From NCBI GenBank assembly GCA_032209605.1, contig JASFXZ010000001.1, positions 23,254,619 to 23,318,618 of the forward strand: 64,000 nucleotides of DNA, written 5' to 3'. A program made the translations under genes and the position numbers. This DNA is from Mactromeris polynyma. Taxonomy: Eukaryota > Mollusca > Bivalvia > Venerida > Mactridae. Below, one piece after another: positions 12,881 to 26,094 of the stretch. The stretch's first letter is position 1, and every line of letters starts with the position of its first letter. Under the pieces are notes generated by a model. The model saw nothing but the letters and a program-made list of their open reading frames with translations. It searched no databases and had not been told where the DNA came from.

Positions 12881-12950
12881 TGAAATTTATTCATTCGTCA
12901 TTATTATTTATGTACTGAAATTTATTCATTCGTCATTATTATTTATCCTT
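12881..12950. repeat. two-copy direct repeat, 35-bp period
   Basis: The unit ACTGAAATTTATTCATTCG... is present twice in succession here but only once in the matching segment of the second duplicated block (near 59808). It therefore arose after the block duplicated. Confidence 0.7.
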
Positions 12951-13609
12951 TTTAGTTGATAAACTGTGTCGTTGATCGGCCTCCAATTGATTAAGTATCG
13001 TACTTACATGGTTTAGCTATTTGCAAATCAATGTTGTGTAAACCAATCAAATCTTACGTTAACCACAATGGCAATTCTCTTCAACCGATCAACGTTTGTA
13101 ACCTTGACACGGATTGGCTAACCTTTCGATATAGGGTACGTTACCGTACCGAAATTCACTGAATTTCGGTAAATTTACCGAAATCCATTTTAGATCTGGA
13201 GTGACCAGCAATCGTAACATCTCGGCATTTTTTATGTTGCACAACAAATTGTTACCTTCAAATTGCGCCCACCATCTTTTTTCAAGATATTCTTATTTGG
13301 TACTGTTTCTTTTTGACCACAAAATTAGTAATACTCATCAATAAGATAATAATTCCAAACCCTTAGTATGATATTGTTTATACTGATTCATGCGCATGAA
13401 GATAAAATGTATCAAACTCCAAGCAGAGTTGTCGTTCGTTGGTCATATGTAATATCTCTTCTCCTTTGTGGATAATAAATTGCATTGTCTTTTTTGCTTT
13501 AAACTATTGTGGTTAAACATGAGGAATGAAAATAAAGAAAACACGTCTCGAGGAAAGGAACATTATGAAAATAGTAAATATGTACTTATCACAGGACGGT
13601 AGTGATATA

Positions 13610-13985
13610 CAGGTAAACCTCACTTGAAGACCACCTCAATAATAATAACAAAAATGTCAAGTCCATTTTCACTGTTTTGCTCTTTATTCAACCTCGATGA
13701 AGTCTTATTTCAACACGGTATATCGATATCTGCACTTTAAAACGATCATTTACTATTTTCTTTATTTCCTCTCTATCATCCTTTGATGAGCAAATTTGAA
13801 TTAGAGTATATTTAAGTATCCATGCTGAACTGACTGTCGTCTATTATGTTAATGAAAACTGTACATAATGTTTATTTTGAACATGAACCATTACACTCTA
13901 TTTCAAATGTGTATTGTATATTACTATGTTGTGAAATAAAATACCAGTTTAGACCAAAGGTAGTCGTATTGTTGAGGTTTTACTG
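13610..13985. mobile_element. Tigger-like MITE (unit 1 copy)
   Basis: The element begins CAGGTAAACCTCA and ends TGAGGTTTTACTG, with TA at 13608-13609 and 13986-13987. The interior has the AAGACCACCTC and TAGTCGTATTG phrases shared with the elements at 25443 and 60485. It is about 376 bp with no coding sequence. It is the positional equivalent of 60485-60891, so it inserted before the block duplicated. This copy has since lost about 30 bp near its right end. Confidence 0.75.
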
Positions 13986-14403
13986 TACCTGTATCTGTAA
14001 TATAGACGTTGCACAACGACTTGAATGAATATGGCGTTAGATTGTAAGAAACATTTCTAAGGAAATGTAAAACTATAAACTGGAATCCACTCTATAGGAA
14101 GACTTGGAATATAATAACGTTATAACATTAGTTTATTGCAGAAGAACAAATACAAAACGTTTGAAATCTTTGCAAAAGCCATAGTAGATCTACTTGTCCA
14201 ATAATGTCAATAGGCGACGTCTCGGGCAATCTGTCGAAAAGACAAAGTTTGAAGTTAAATATTATGAGTTTAACGTCCATTGTACTTTTTTAGACGGAAA
14301 CTTAGTAAACACCTATTAGTTCCTTAAAGAGTTGTTCAAGTTTCGTTTAAGGAAGTACGATGGTGTATTTTACCGTTGACAATGTCAACGTTTCGCATGC
14401 TGT

Positions 14404-16600
14404 ATTATCAGCACTATATATTGTATTTGTTGATGGTAATTCTGAGATACTTACCCCCTAGGTTTTCAGAACGGACAATATATTTTACGCTATAAATATC
14501 TAGTTAACTACATACTATTTTAGTTAATTAAGTGGTTAAAGACTTCAGTATAAAGATAACTACATATTTTTTTACATAATTATCTAGTTAACTAGATAGG
14601 TAACATATTAGGTACAGAAATATGCCACCTTATGAATGAACTCAGAAAATGAAGTTTACTTTTCTTAGGATGGAGGAATTCTTTAAAGTTCGTTTAAATT
14701 CATGTAGAAATCACGTCACAAAAATGTATTGCATTAAATGTGACTTACTTCATTTCGCATATGAAATCAAAGTTCTGGTCACAGGGTCCATCATCCCACT
14801 TGTAGTGATGTGCATGATAGAACATCGCACAATCCTCGTTATGTGCTAGCAAAGATTCAGGCTGTCCAGGGGCCCAGTCGGTAAATTCAATCAGTTAATC
14901 CGTATCTACGTATTTCCAAATACCTTCAACGTTCTGATCATTCAATCCAATAGTTGCCATCTGAGAAAATTAAACCAGAAATAAATACGCGATTATTCGT
15001 GTAAACTCATTTGCCTAAAATGACTCAAATAATCCAGAAAAGCCGTTTGTATCAAGACTGCAATTGATATATCTCTAACATATCAGCCATTATACTCATC
15101 AAATCTATAATAAAATAAGAGGAAGGTAGATTTACATGTACTATTATCTTGAGATGATGAATATGGATGGCGATACTTCGAGTAATACAACGATGATAGC
15201 AAACAGACACTAAAGCGCCTCAAAAATTACAACAATCCCTAGTACCGCGATTTAGCGTGCTGTACCCTCGTATTTATATATACTTTTTCATGAAAAAACG
15301 CCACACAGCGCTTTGATTCCACTACCGTCACAATGTGTTTCCTGCAGCGGTGTTGATGTGTACCAGAGATGCATTAAATCGAATACAGGTTTGCTGAAAA
15401 AAAATTTTTTTCGATATGTTAGAATAAACGGTAGCACAGTGAAATATGCCTACATTGAGAGAAGAACTAAGCAAGTCGTGTATACTTTGGTTTGTTTCGA
15501 TAAAGTCCGTAAATAAATAAAAACGTTACGTCGACTAGTCGCTCCGAATGCAGGAAGCCTCAAAAATGACGTCACAAATCACGTGGTTTCTACACGGAAT
15601 TTATAAAACTGGTCGGACAAGGTGTCCCACGATGTTTGAATCCCAGTGTGATGTCGTTCTAGCGGCATCGGATGTGCAAGTAAAAAGTGAAGTTCGAAAA
15701 ATAAACATTTCAACATGTCGTTCAATGATTAGGTGGCAACTAGGTGGCAAGTCAGTGGCCATAATTAAACAACAGAATGACTGCATGCCCTATCTGTAAA
15801 CTTATTCTGACGTTTTGTGTACTCTAATTAATGAAAGTGACTTAAAATAATTCGCTTTTACTGTATTTTTAATTTAAGAATTAGCTGATTCTTTAACTTA
15901 TACATTCTACATCGATAACGAAATAAAATTACAATATATATTAATTACTCTCGATGACAGCTTTCTTGGTTCTTATATCGCACTTAGTTCAGGAATTATG
16001 AAGTATGCTCAAGGCCGGATTAAAACTCACATCCTCTCGATCAAGCGCTCTAACACACTGGATAGTGTCACTGGTAGTCTCCCTTATCCAGGGAGAGAAC
16101 TAGTGAAGGGATAAAGGGAGAGAACTCGTGCCAATATCATGTGCTCTAACCCTCAACCACTACGCCTCCTAAGTTCATTAAAAACAATGAAACATAATTG
16201 GCAACAACATATATATTACATAATTTAGATAAGAGAACAAGTTTGGGTGAAGACGAACTATAAACACACTTCTAATGTATGATCTTATCAAAAGCATTTA
16301 AAAGTACTCAAGGGTCATGAAATTTAAAATATGTCACTACTCATTACTGGCCTTTGCATGGTGTGAAGCACGTTAAGTATTCGAATTAAAAGGCTTTTCT
16401 TTAATATCATGGTAGCTGGCCTGTTTATAAGTAACAATCTACTGTTACTAATTAATTTTCACTTCCCCGTATCACGATGTCAGTCACGTTTTGTACAGTT
16501 TTTAATATATATGTATATAGATTTCTTGTCGTCCCGTCTGGCTTTATCTCACTGTCCTCCCTGTTTACTTGTGGAACGCATACAACTGGTACAATCGCAT
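14404..16600. other. intergenic stretch, no gene recognised
   Basis: AT-rich non-coding DNA between unit 1 and the 49-bp satellite. Short frames at 15313-15516 and 15548-15799 match no family I know and lack clear splice context. A motif CACACAGCGCTTTGATTCCA near 15303 recurs at about 41338 inside an intron of the intact gene, which points to a dispersed repeat. A tRNA-like SINE on the minus strand is listed separately. Confidence 0.5.
16008..16172 (-). mobile_element. possible tRNA-derived SINE, minus strand
   Basis: Read on the minus strand, the segment starts with GGAGGCGTAGTGGTTGAGG followed by GTTAGAGC (resembling an A box). It continues to GTGAGTTTTAATCCGG (resembling a degenerate B box) near 16012-16030. 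Between them a second GTTAGAGCGC occurs. This looks like a rearranged tRNA-derived head. No target-site duplication was identified. Confidence 0.4.
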
Positions 16601-16616
16601 AAATCATGCATATAAG

Positions 16617-17460
16617 AAGAAAATTCCATCTTGCAATTGCCAGTGAAAAATTCAATACAAAACAATTTACGAATCCTTCTTGCAATTGTCAGTTAGTGGA
16701 TAATCCCGTACGAAACAATTTACGATCCCACCTTGTCATTGACAGTGGAAGATTCAAAACAAAACAATTTACGGTTCCACCTTGTCATTGACAGTGGAAT
16801 ATTCAATACAAAACAATTTACGGTTCCACCTTGCCATTGACAGTGGAATATTCAATACAAAACAATTTACGGTTCCACATAGCCTTTAACAGTGGAAGAT
16901 TCAATACAAAACAATTTACGAATCCTTCTTGCAATTGTCAGTTAGTGGATAATCCCGTACGAAACAATTTACGATCCCACCTTGTCATTGACAGTGGAAG
17001 ATTCAAAACAAAACAATTTACGGTTCCACCTTGTCATTGACAGTGGAATATACAATACAAAACAATTTACGATCCCACCTTGCCATTGACAGTGGAAGAT
17101 TCAAAACAAAACAATTTACGGTTCCACCTTGTCATTGACAGTGGAATATTCAATACAAAACAATTTACGGTCCCACCTTGTCATTGACAGTGGAAGATTC
17201 AAAACAAGACAATTTACGGTTCCACCTTGTCATTGACAGTGGAATATTCAATACAAAACAATTTACGGTTCCACCTTGCCATTGACAGTGGAATATTCAA
17301 TACAAAACAATTTACGGTTCCACATAGCCTTTAACAGTGGAAGATTCAATACAAGACAATTTACGGGCCCACCATGTCATTGACAGTGGAATATTCAAAA
17401 CAAAACAATAAACGGTTCAACCTTGTCATTGACAGTTGAAGATCCAATACAAAACAATTC
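16617..17460. repeat. minisatellite, 49-bp unit, about 17 copies
   Basis: A unit of about 49 bp (CCACCTTGTCATTGACAGTG followed by GAATATTCAATAC and AAAACAATTTACGG) is repeated for about 840 bp. A higher-order pattern is visible: a distinctive variant block with GAATCCTTCTTGCAATTG begins at 16671 and again at 16920, 249 bp apart, about five units. The array ends exactly where homology to an intron of the HELZ2-like gene starts. It has no coding role; short open frames here are by-products of the repeat. Confidence 0.9.
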
Positions 17461-17461
17461 T

Positions 17462-18259
17462 TGAAGTGTGTTACTATATTGCCCTGTTGGGGAAGCAAAA
17501 TGTCACTTTTTAGAAAACTGTCCATGGGAAACTTACTGGTTGAGCCAGAATGATTTTGACACTGTCTATCTTCACAAGAAAGACACATCTTGAAATGATT
17601 TACTTTGTCAGTTAAATTATTTCCCCTTACTTTCCCTCATTATGCTGTTTTCCCCCTCAAGAGCATTGCCATCATTGAATAAATTGCTTGTATTTCGTTT
17701 TATGTTTATGGAGAGTGAACTTATAAACTTCAGAAAGTCAGAATGGTCATTTTGTTTGTTTTCTGATTGGGAATTCTGATTTCTAAATCAGGATGCCTGA
17801 AGTTTACAACTATATTATAAAGGAAATTAAAAACATTGTTATCGTTACAAATTTAGATATGCCGGTCCTGTATAGATAACCAGTGACAAAATCTTACCAG
17901 AAGGAAGGTTCTCATCCAGCCATATTTTTAAAACCATTAAAATGACGTCTTGCTTCCCAAATGGGAATCAACAATCATAGATTGATACAGCAAATACCTT
18001 ACATACATGTATAAGGTATAGATGTCATATATATTCGTTGTTCCTCGAAGAAGATACGACAGTGACCTTTCGTACCTTACTTATACGTAATATTTGTTGC
18101 TTTCAAAAAGTGATACATGAATTATCTTTCATAGCGGATATAGTACCGTTATTAATTTTTTCTAAGACATTTTGTAGTGGCCTTTATTTATGGGTTTTGT
18201 GTATAGGTATGTTATTTTTCAATTAAAGAGCAGCCTTCATCTATGTTATTTATTGACAG
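17462..18259 (+). repeat. copy C left flank: intron sequence of the HELZ2-like gene
   Basis: From 17462 (GAAGTGTGTTACTATAT) the sequence follows the intron of the intact gene starting at 42241, including the TTCACAAGAAAG and TACTTTGTCA stretches and the TTATCTTTCATAGCGG motif just before the exon. Copy C therefore came from genomic DNA, not from an mRNA. A segment near 17738-17810 also resembles 48143-48205. Confidence 0.7.
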
Positions 18260-21200
18260 GTTATTGTTGATGAAGCAGGAATGTGCCCGGAGCCTCAATG
18301 TTTGGTTCTAATTGTTGCCACAAAACCTGAGCAGGTTGTTCTAATAGGTGATCATAAGCAATTGAGGCCGATCATACTCAGCCAGGAAGCCGCTTTACAT
18401 GGTTATGAGACATCATTGTTTGAAAGATATGTTTTATCTGAGTCCGCAAAAAAAATTCAGTTTACAATGTTACTATAACAATATCGTATGGTAGGTAATC
18501 ATTATATTAAATAAATATCTTTTATTTATATTATGTTTTTAATTTATGTATTGGTATGAATTTCATATATGTACAGTTTCATATAAGTCATTGAATACGG
18601 TACACACTTTCGAAATAACATGCAAATGAAAGATACTAGCTAAATAATCTGATACGCTCAGTCCATTCAAATACTTGACTGATGTTTGTATCGCTGTTAT
18701 TAGTTAAAGTTCATAACTCCAAAGTTTCATTAATGAACTGCGCCTTACCTCAAAATTTAGTTTCCCGGTGACACTGATGAATATGTACTTACTACTTTTA
18801 CAGCATAATGTGACTGTACCACTATGCTTTTTTGCGCATTGCAATACTCAGGTACTTGAAGAGCAATTAATGCTGTATAAGTGGATAATATCGCGTGTCG
18901 AAAAGTTTGCTAATTGCCGATTCCAGACGTTTCGCGTGCGGCAATGTTTGCGAATCGCCGAAATCAGTTTGTTTATAATATCAACACATCATAATATTAT
19001 GAATTTCTTAATAATTGTATTTAATTCTCCAAAGTAAGGTTATGACTTCGGTGGGAGTCGAAATTTACGCTGTGGAATTTTGCGCATTCACGAAATTCGC
19101 TAACCTTTCCACCTCGCAAACTTTACCACTTATTCAGTAATGTTAGCAAAGTAATGCTGCTATATTATTATTCCATTATTTATCCTACAGAATCCTGAGA
19201 CCTGCAGATTTCCATCTCGTCAATTCTATGACTATAATCTTATAACCAGAAGAGGTCCTTAGGTCGGGTGTTCATTGAATATTTGGTCTAGAAATAGAAG
19301 CCATAAAGATCGTAACAGCTTTATAAACTATCCACATGTTCTTGTCCACGTGGAAGGGGAGGAAACAATCCTCACAGTTTCGACAGAAGATTGAAATTAG
19401 CTATCAAGACGCAACTTGGCTGAAATTGATCATGTGGTAAATATATGCATCATTCGTTATTGTATCATGCCTGATGTATGTTTCTGTCAGGCTTGTTCTT
19501 TATTGTTTTCGGCGTAGCTGTATAACATTGATTTTGACCTACATTTTTGACCAACCAAATGTTTCCGTTTACCCAAGAAGTACCAAAGTACATTTCGTAA
19601 GATATGCGTTCGTTAGCAGTTCGAATTTTTCCGGAAGTAGTTAATATGTTTAAGATATATAAAATGACCCTGATAAGACAGATCCATGATCATAGTATAT
19701 ATTAATCCGAGTTAATTTTTTGTAAGGATTTATTTTTTCAACATTTCAGCAAGAACATTATTTCATTTAACAAACCGGAAGACATCAATCTATTTACGCC
19801 GTTTATCTTTTTTTAAAGATAGTTCTTGTTTAAAGTTGTATTGTTATAAACATTCTTTACTCCATTAAGTAACTGAAGGATTCGCGTTTGGAAGTCCGTC
19901 CTGTCTCGTGGAAAATGCCATTCAGTACGCTACACTTGTTTGCATTTAGTACACATTTATTCTTAACTGCGTAATTCTGTTTAACATTTAAAGACTATTC
20001 TTATGTTCGTTGTTTACTTGCATGCATAATGTTTATTTTCTCGAACGTTAAAAACGAGTCAATCGAAATATGATTGTAATGGAAATAAAGCGTAATAAAA
20101 TGATATTTTTCTGAAATCTTGGTTTACATTAATTCTACATATATATACAGGTCTACAAATATATAACAAAGGAAGCCAATGAATCAGTACAGATACTTTC
20201 ACAGTATAACGCTCAGTGTTCAGAAATGAAAGGAAAATTGGCGGAGGAGGGTTTCCGGACGTAAATGTCAGAACAGTTGTTTGAGTCAAGGTATGGTAAC
20301 CGTCTCAATTACAAAACTATATGGGGCCTACCCTGCTCCTAATTTTATTATTGTATAAAACATGGATATATCTAATATTATGACGACATGTTTAATGTTG
20401 TACAGAAGCTCAATAACAGAATTTCCTTTTGCTGGAACCACTGTTGACTGAGTGTTATGTGGTATTTAATGAAGTGACTCATTTTCGGGAGGTGAATGGG
20501 ACTATGTTATATTCAGTACAGTTCGCTCACGTCCAGACTACAAAATTGAAAACAACCCAATACTTGGGTGGTGCATGCACAACCTTGGGTTCATCACTGA
20601 TCAAAATCAAGTAAATGTAGCATTGACAAGAGCAAGGAAAGGTCTTATAATCATAAGTAAATAAAGTATGTTCCTGAATAGTAATATTCAATTATTGACA
20701 TTTCAGCTGTTGTACATGATGTGAAGTGCACCGAAAATATCATTATTGACCAAGGCAATAAACGAGGTTTTGTAGCTTTTTCGAGTTCTGAGCATCCAAG
20801 TCATTAAGTAGCTTTTGCACATCAGCTTGGAAAAACAGAGGTTTATCCATTGTTTGTACTTGTCTGGGCCATCCGAAATCAGCAGCGTGATACACGGACT
20901 GTCATATGATGAAAGTTTATTGTAAATTAACTCCTGTACCAAAAAGTGTTTATCGATAAATTATATAATAACTCATTTTCATTATGCATTTGTCCCGCAT
21001 TATTATCCCATTGTATATTGTAGAGAACGGATTAGTTGTTCTTAACATTCACCATAATACAACAGTATTTAACAGTGGAATCTGTATTTTGAATTTTCAG
21101 GCATATTGTAAATTAAGTCCTTTACCAAACAAAGTGTGTATTAACACATTATATAATAATTCATTTTAATTATGCATTATTTTCGGCATTATTATCCCAT

Positions 21201-21562
21201 TGTATATGGTAGAGAATGGTTATGACATTCTTAAAATTCGCCATAATACAACTGTATTTGACAATGGAATCCGTAATTTTATTTTTTAGGCAACACGAAT
21301 TTGTTAACCTGTGATTATGTGTGAAGAAAATTAATAAGCCATTATGACAATGTCTGCTGTGTCAAATCAGCGGAAAAATCCCCCCCCCCCCATTACTAGC
21401 ACAAGACTTCAACGAATGAAAAGAAATATATATCAGAGTGAACTAAGATATGGCGACTCCATGTTCAGAAAGGGGACAGCTACATCTTATGAGGGGAATT
21501 TTGATGAATATGAATGGGAGTTTGCTCATCGCAGACACCGTCGATACAGGCATGAAAGCTAA
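18260..21562 (+). pseudogene. HELZ2-like copy C: decayed helicase 3' half
   Basis: Five exon equivalents survive, matching the last five of the intact gene: 18260-18490, 19191-19436, about 20142-20290, 20489-20656 and 21290-21562. Motif II (DEAG) and GDHKQLRP are still readable. Lesions include TAA at 18476-18478, TAG at 19260-19262, further stops near 19391-19400, a one-base loss in the TTTCCGGACG stretch near 20252-20262, loss of the acceptor AG (TTTTCGG) before 20489, an altered donor after 20656, and TGA early in the last exon. The last exon ends like that of the intact gene (His-Arg-Arg-rich tail), not like copies A and D, so C shares more recent ancestry with the intact copy. It begins in an intron and has no upstream exons. 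Confidence 0.9.
20913..21293. repeat. direct duplication of intron DNA in copy C (about 190 bp, two copies)
   Basis: The segment starting TATTGTAAATTAACTCC, running through CATTATTATCCCATTGTATA and ending at the acceptor-like TTTTCAGGCA, occurs twice in a row (about 20913-21102 and 21103-21293) with scattered differences. The intact gene has it once. The duplication created a second, decoy 3' splice site in this pseudogene. Confidence 0.65.
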
Positions 21563-24414
21563 CTATAATCTACAGGAAACAAAAAGCTTAAAGTGTTCCG
21601 AGTATGTTTATAAAAACATAGACAATGGAGCAACAATATAAGATTTGTAAATAGTTTAATTTACTAATAACATCTGTTTGTAACAGAGTTTGCAAGATTT
21701 GTATCAGGAGATTTAGTGTGCCATATATAATTTGAATCCATTTTTAAAAACGTTTGTTTCTTGTATTTGAATATTGCATTATAGTTTGTTTGTGGTTGTT
21801 TTCCTATTTTGTAGGTTGTCAGTATGGTGCAAAAATACACTAGCTTACCGAATAATGTGATCCATTGTCAAGTAAATAGTGTATGCATTCACACGTGTCA
21901 TGATATTAGTATGTATATCTTGTTATCTTGAATGTGACTATACAACATTATGTCACAGAGGGTAAACCTTCTAATCTATATTCGCGTCTATGTCATCATT
22001 TTATCTGGTGCATTGTCATTAAGTATACAAACATATGTAAACATTTTATCTTTACACTGTACACAAGTAAATGTCACGCTTGTATCACCCTTGTTTATCA
22101 TGTATTTGTATGGTGTTATATATTAATGATGGTTCTATACTCGGGTTATGTTCAACACATGACAGACACAACAACCTATAAAGCATTTATTTGTGGAGTT
22201 TGTCATCAATTTTCTTTATTTTAACTTGATTATATATTTTAATTTTTGCATAACAAAATTATAGACAGTCATCTGTACTTATTAGAATCGTTCAATATTG
22301 AGCTAATTCATTGTACGTTCTTAGATTACATGGGATGAAATATTCCATTTGTTTACATATAAAATTGGGTGTTTATGCTTCACGTACTTGTAACCATTTA
22401 GATTCCAATGCTCATCATAGCTCATGTTCGTTAAACTTTGTCAGAAAATTCCACGTTTATACAGCATGTGTCGTTAATCCTATAACCAGAGACATTTGTC
22501 ATCTGCCAGATGCGGATGCGCCCAATGGTCAGGTAACTCTATCTTATGATAAAGATCTCCGATGTTTTACGACATAGGTCGTAAAAGGATGCAAAATATA
22601 CCTACTTTGAATACTGCAATTGACATGTTTTGCAAACTAATACATGTATTTTTTATAGGAAATTACTGATTAATAACGCACTTTTGAAGCTCGACAATCT
22701 CATTCATAAGTTGTTCAAATTTACTGTACAATTTTAGCGAATGTATTGAATTTCAAACCTGAATTTGTTTAGTTTCATATATTTCATTCAGTTCTATTCG
22801 AATTTCCAACATCATTCGTAGCGGACCAATGAGCATTGCAAACCCTAATCTGGTTATGTTGTGTTTAATGGCGAGAACAGTCCTCGGCCTATCGAGTCAG
22901 TCCTAGAAATATTGATTCGGGCCCATAATAATAATTACCTGTCAATGTCAAGACTCAAAGATTATGCATTGTTACCCTCCAATGTTTTGCGATCAGATTT
23001 ACTATTTCACGTTTAGTCGCCTACCATTCTCCATAATCAGGACTTGTTTATAACCGTTAACTTTGGTGAGTTATTATAACGACTGCATTTGGGTAGTTTG
23101 TGCATGCGACGAAAACAAGTGAAACATTAATAAGGAAGTATTTACAAAATATCTTGGTAGGAGTTTTTTTATGTAAATATTTTGTACCTTCTATGACTCA
23201 TTGACCAAAACATCATTTAGGTCACGTCAATGTGATAAGAATTGCGGAAAATGTCTACATGTATATACATACACCAGTGTTACGGTCAAGCGGATATTTT
23301 CAACAATATATACCTATGAAGTAACGTGCTGGGAAAGAAGATACAAAGTGGTTGCAGAAAGTAAATATACATGTCAGGTAGTGTTAAGAAATATCTAAAG
23401 CGCAATGGAAGCGTACTCGGTGATACAGGGGAAGAAGAGCGTCCGACTCCTGGAAGTCGTGAGTTACACACCTTGCGCGTTGAGCGGTTTTCGATCGTAA
23501 CTTCACAATCCCTGAATTTAGGGCGAGTACTGGTTTGTAACCAATAAAGCAGTCATTGAACTTATTTTACAATCGATGTAAAATAAATAATTTAAAGATA
23601 TATCTGGCTCATCTGAACATAAAATGTTTGAATTGGCTTCATCCAGTTTTGTTGTTACATTGGCTAAGATATCTTTTAAAAAAACCATTGCAATGTATAT
23701 AACCGATTGAAAGTATCTTTTTACCATATTACTAACAGACAAAACTTGTAAAATAGCCTGATTATTAAAACACTGGAAGTGTTTTTAAATTGTATGATGT
23801 ACAAACATCTTTCCTCGACCAATACGCATCAATACATTATGAGTTCATTCTTTGTTAATGCATGTTTATTGATGTTTAAACAATAGGAAATATAATGTTC
23901 AAGTTCGTTTAGGTATACAAATGAACAAAAAATGAGCATTATATTACTTTAAGTAAATTAATCTAAAGTACAAGTTTTGTATACGATGGTAGAACAGCTG
24001 TTGACAGTCTGAACGTGACCAAGAGCCGATGTACATATATTTCTAAATATGTTACATAATGTCCTTGGCCTTAGTTGATACTACCATTTTCACTCAAACA
24101 TATCCTCAACATCAAAACATAACCTTATGCACGTATGCCGCATGACGAAGCATTGTGCTATCTTGAAAACGATGTTAATATTACGTAATGTATTTGCTCT
24201 TGTTATCGTTAGATTATCTTGAAAAGGATGATAATATACAAATAATATTAAACAGGAAGCATTTGAACAAATTTATCTTTATTTTTTTTATTTTTTTTTT
24301 ATCTTGTTTCAATGTTCAAGGTCAGATTTTGAACAATTAAATGGCTATATCTATACACAAAGTCACGTGATCTACACTCCCTTTATTGTCTAATTATCTA
24401 CTTATTGGTATTGT
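21563..24414. other. copy C 3' flank and gene-free DNA
   Basis: To about 21937 the sequence follows the 3' flank of the intact gene (45675-46003), sharing the CTTGTTATCTTGAAT stretch. Beyond that I see no gene. A short perfect hairpin (TTTTACGAC, 4-base loop, GTCGTAAAA) lies near 22564-22586. Open frames up to 98 codons here resemble no known protein and look like chance. Confidence 0.5.
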
Positions 24415-24418
24415 TTAA

Positions 24419-24957
24419 GGCAGCCCACTCCTGGCGTATTAGCGTCATCTACGCATTTTTTTGCGCAGCCCGTTTGCGGATGTTGTTAAAGATTATCAGT
24501 GGTACACAAAATCCTTGTTATTATTTATGCAAGTTTATTATATAAAACGGTAGGATAAACATGTATTTTGTGCCCCCTTTCTTGATATGTATTTGTTTGA
24601 TGAAAATGACAATAGAAATTAAAATCTGAACAGATTTTTCATACCTTTAGACATTTTATGTTTTATATTTGTACCGCAGTGATAACTTCTTGGCTACACA
24701 AATGTTTTTACTAGTTTGGACTCTTTTTTATTAATATGTATGATGATTTCTTAAGCCATACCCCATTTTCAACAGATGTTGGGTCAGAAAAGGCCGTTTT
24801 GAGGTGTGTTGGTAAAATGTAATTTTAAAAACAGTTAAGACACAAACATATACTTTTTTCAACAAAAACTAACCGAGGACACTTATTTCTTAACTAATAA
24901 CAGGGAATCATAGATTCGTAGTTATAAGGAATTTTTCAATTTCAGGAGTGGGCTACC
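24419..24957. mobile_element. TTAA-flanked DNA transposon remnant (piggyBac/Kolobok-like)
   Basis: The left end GGCAGCCCACTCCTG and the right end CAGGAGTGGGCTACC form inverted repeats of 15 bp with one mismatch. TTAA stands on both sides (24415-24418 and 24958-24961). TTAA target duplications are characteristic of piggyBac and Kolobok superfamilies. The 539-bp interior has no transposase and contains GCGCAGCCCG and GTGTTGG phrases of unclear origin, so it is a non-autonomous element. Superfamily choice is uncertain. Confidence 0.75.
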
Positions 24958-25442
24958 TTAAAACTAAGGATTGTTGTTTTCACGTAAACCGAAAGTATAT
25001 TCACTATTTTCGTGTGATAATGTATTGCATAATTTTGGCGAGTATCCAGATTTCAACGCCGATTTTAAAAAATGATTGGTCAATAATCTAAATTTAGTAA
25101 TTCCAGGTAAGTACATGTATATTTACAATATATATAATGAATGTAAAATGATATGTATTCAATGCTAGTTCTGCCATCAGCGCAGTTGAGTTGGGCGTTA
25201 ATAATAATGCGTTTGTGTGATATTCAGTTGTGACCAAATAGATTATCTATAAAAAGGTAGGGACTTTATGTTTGATGAAATTATTTTCAAAACTATTCAT
25301 TGCATTTGATTTCATGAAGTATGAAACTAGGTGTAAATTATTTAACAGACGTGCATTCAATACAGGTTTAATATACGTAACAACAAATAAAGCGAGTGTA
25401 ATTTGCAATGAATTTAAACACAGTTTCACATATGTATTACTA

Positions 25443-25625
25443 CAGTAAAAACTCGGTAATTATAAAAACCACCCTTGTGACCCTTGAAAATTGGTCTGAT
25501 TATTGAGGTGGTCTTAATATCGAGATTAAATAAAGAGCAAAATAGTCAAAATGGACTCGAAAAAATGTGGTCTCAATTTTGAGGTGGTCTTATTATTGAT
25601 GTGGTCGTTAGGTGAGGTTTTACTG
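25443..25625. mobile_element. Tigger-like MITE, 183 bp
   Basis: The ends CAGTAAAAACTCGG and GTGAGGTTTTACTG are inverted, with TA at 25441-25442 and 25626-25627. The interior carries repeated GAGGTGGTCTTA phrases, as in the elements at 13610 and 60485. It is compact, with no coding sequence. Confidence 0.8.
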
Positions 25626-26094
25626 TATGTACTGTTTTGAAATACGATTATCAAAGAGTAACACTTTATGCAACATTCAAAGTGTGATTCATTTATACAA
25701 CACTATTTAATTAGCTCATAATTAACCAAATACAAAAATGTCTTTGTACAGTCGATTCAAAATGCAGTAAGAATACCGTTAATATGTACATGATGTGTAT
25801 AGGTCAATATTTTGCAAAACATGTTTTTTATTGGCTAATCCCCTCACTGATTATGAACAATCGTTCTCAAGTAAAAAAGATCGTATTAAAAGTAATCAAT
25901 TGATGTTGTAATATACTTCTACTTTTGTTAAAACCTCCTCTCCAAATTACAAGAGTCACAGTTACAGCATCATTGTTTCTGTTCTTTGCGCTGTAATCAA
26001 CTGACTGTCAATCTCTCAGCATATAACTCGAACATCGCTGTCTTTCTGTATTTAATTAAGGTAAGATGGAACAACTATGTAGCCATTTTAAGTC

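Larger units (their letters stand above)
6591..14403 (+). repeat. segmental duplication, unit 1 (HELZ2-like 3' end + receptor gene)
   Basis: This block aligns with 48756-61302 in the same orientation, through exons, introns and intergenic DNA. The aligned stretches are 6591-9160 with 48756-51270, about 9490-12655 with about 52570-55587, and about 12662-14403 with about 59570-61302. The breaks are caused by insertions or replacements in one copy or the other. Similarity in introns is nearly as high as in exons, so the duplication is fairly recent. Ages were not estimated. Confidence 0.85.

Noticed and set aside
16606..17040. Two similar short frames in the 49-bp array
   Set aside because: They are satellite translations with no start context and no homologue.
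16617..17460. CRISPR-like array
   Set aside because: Units follow each other without unique spacers, and the surrounding DNA is eukaryotic; it is a minisatellite.
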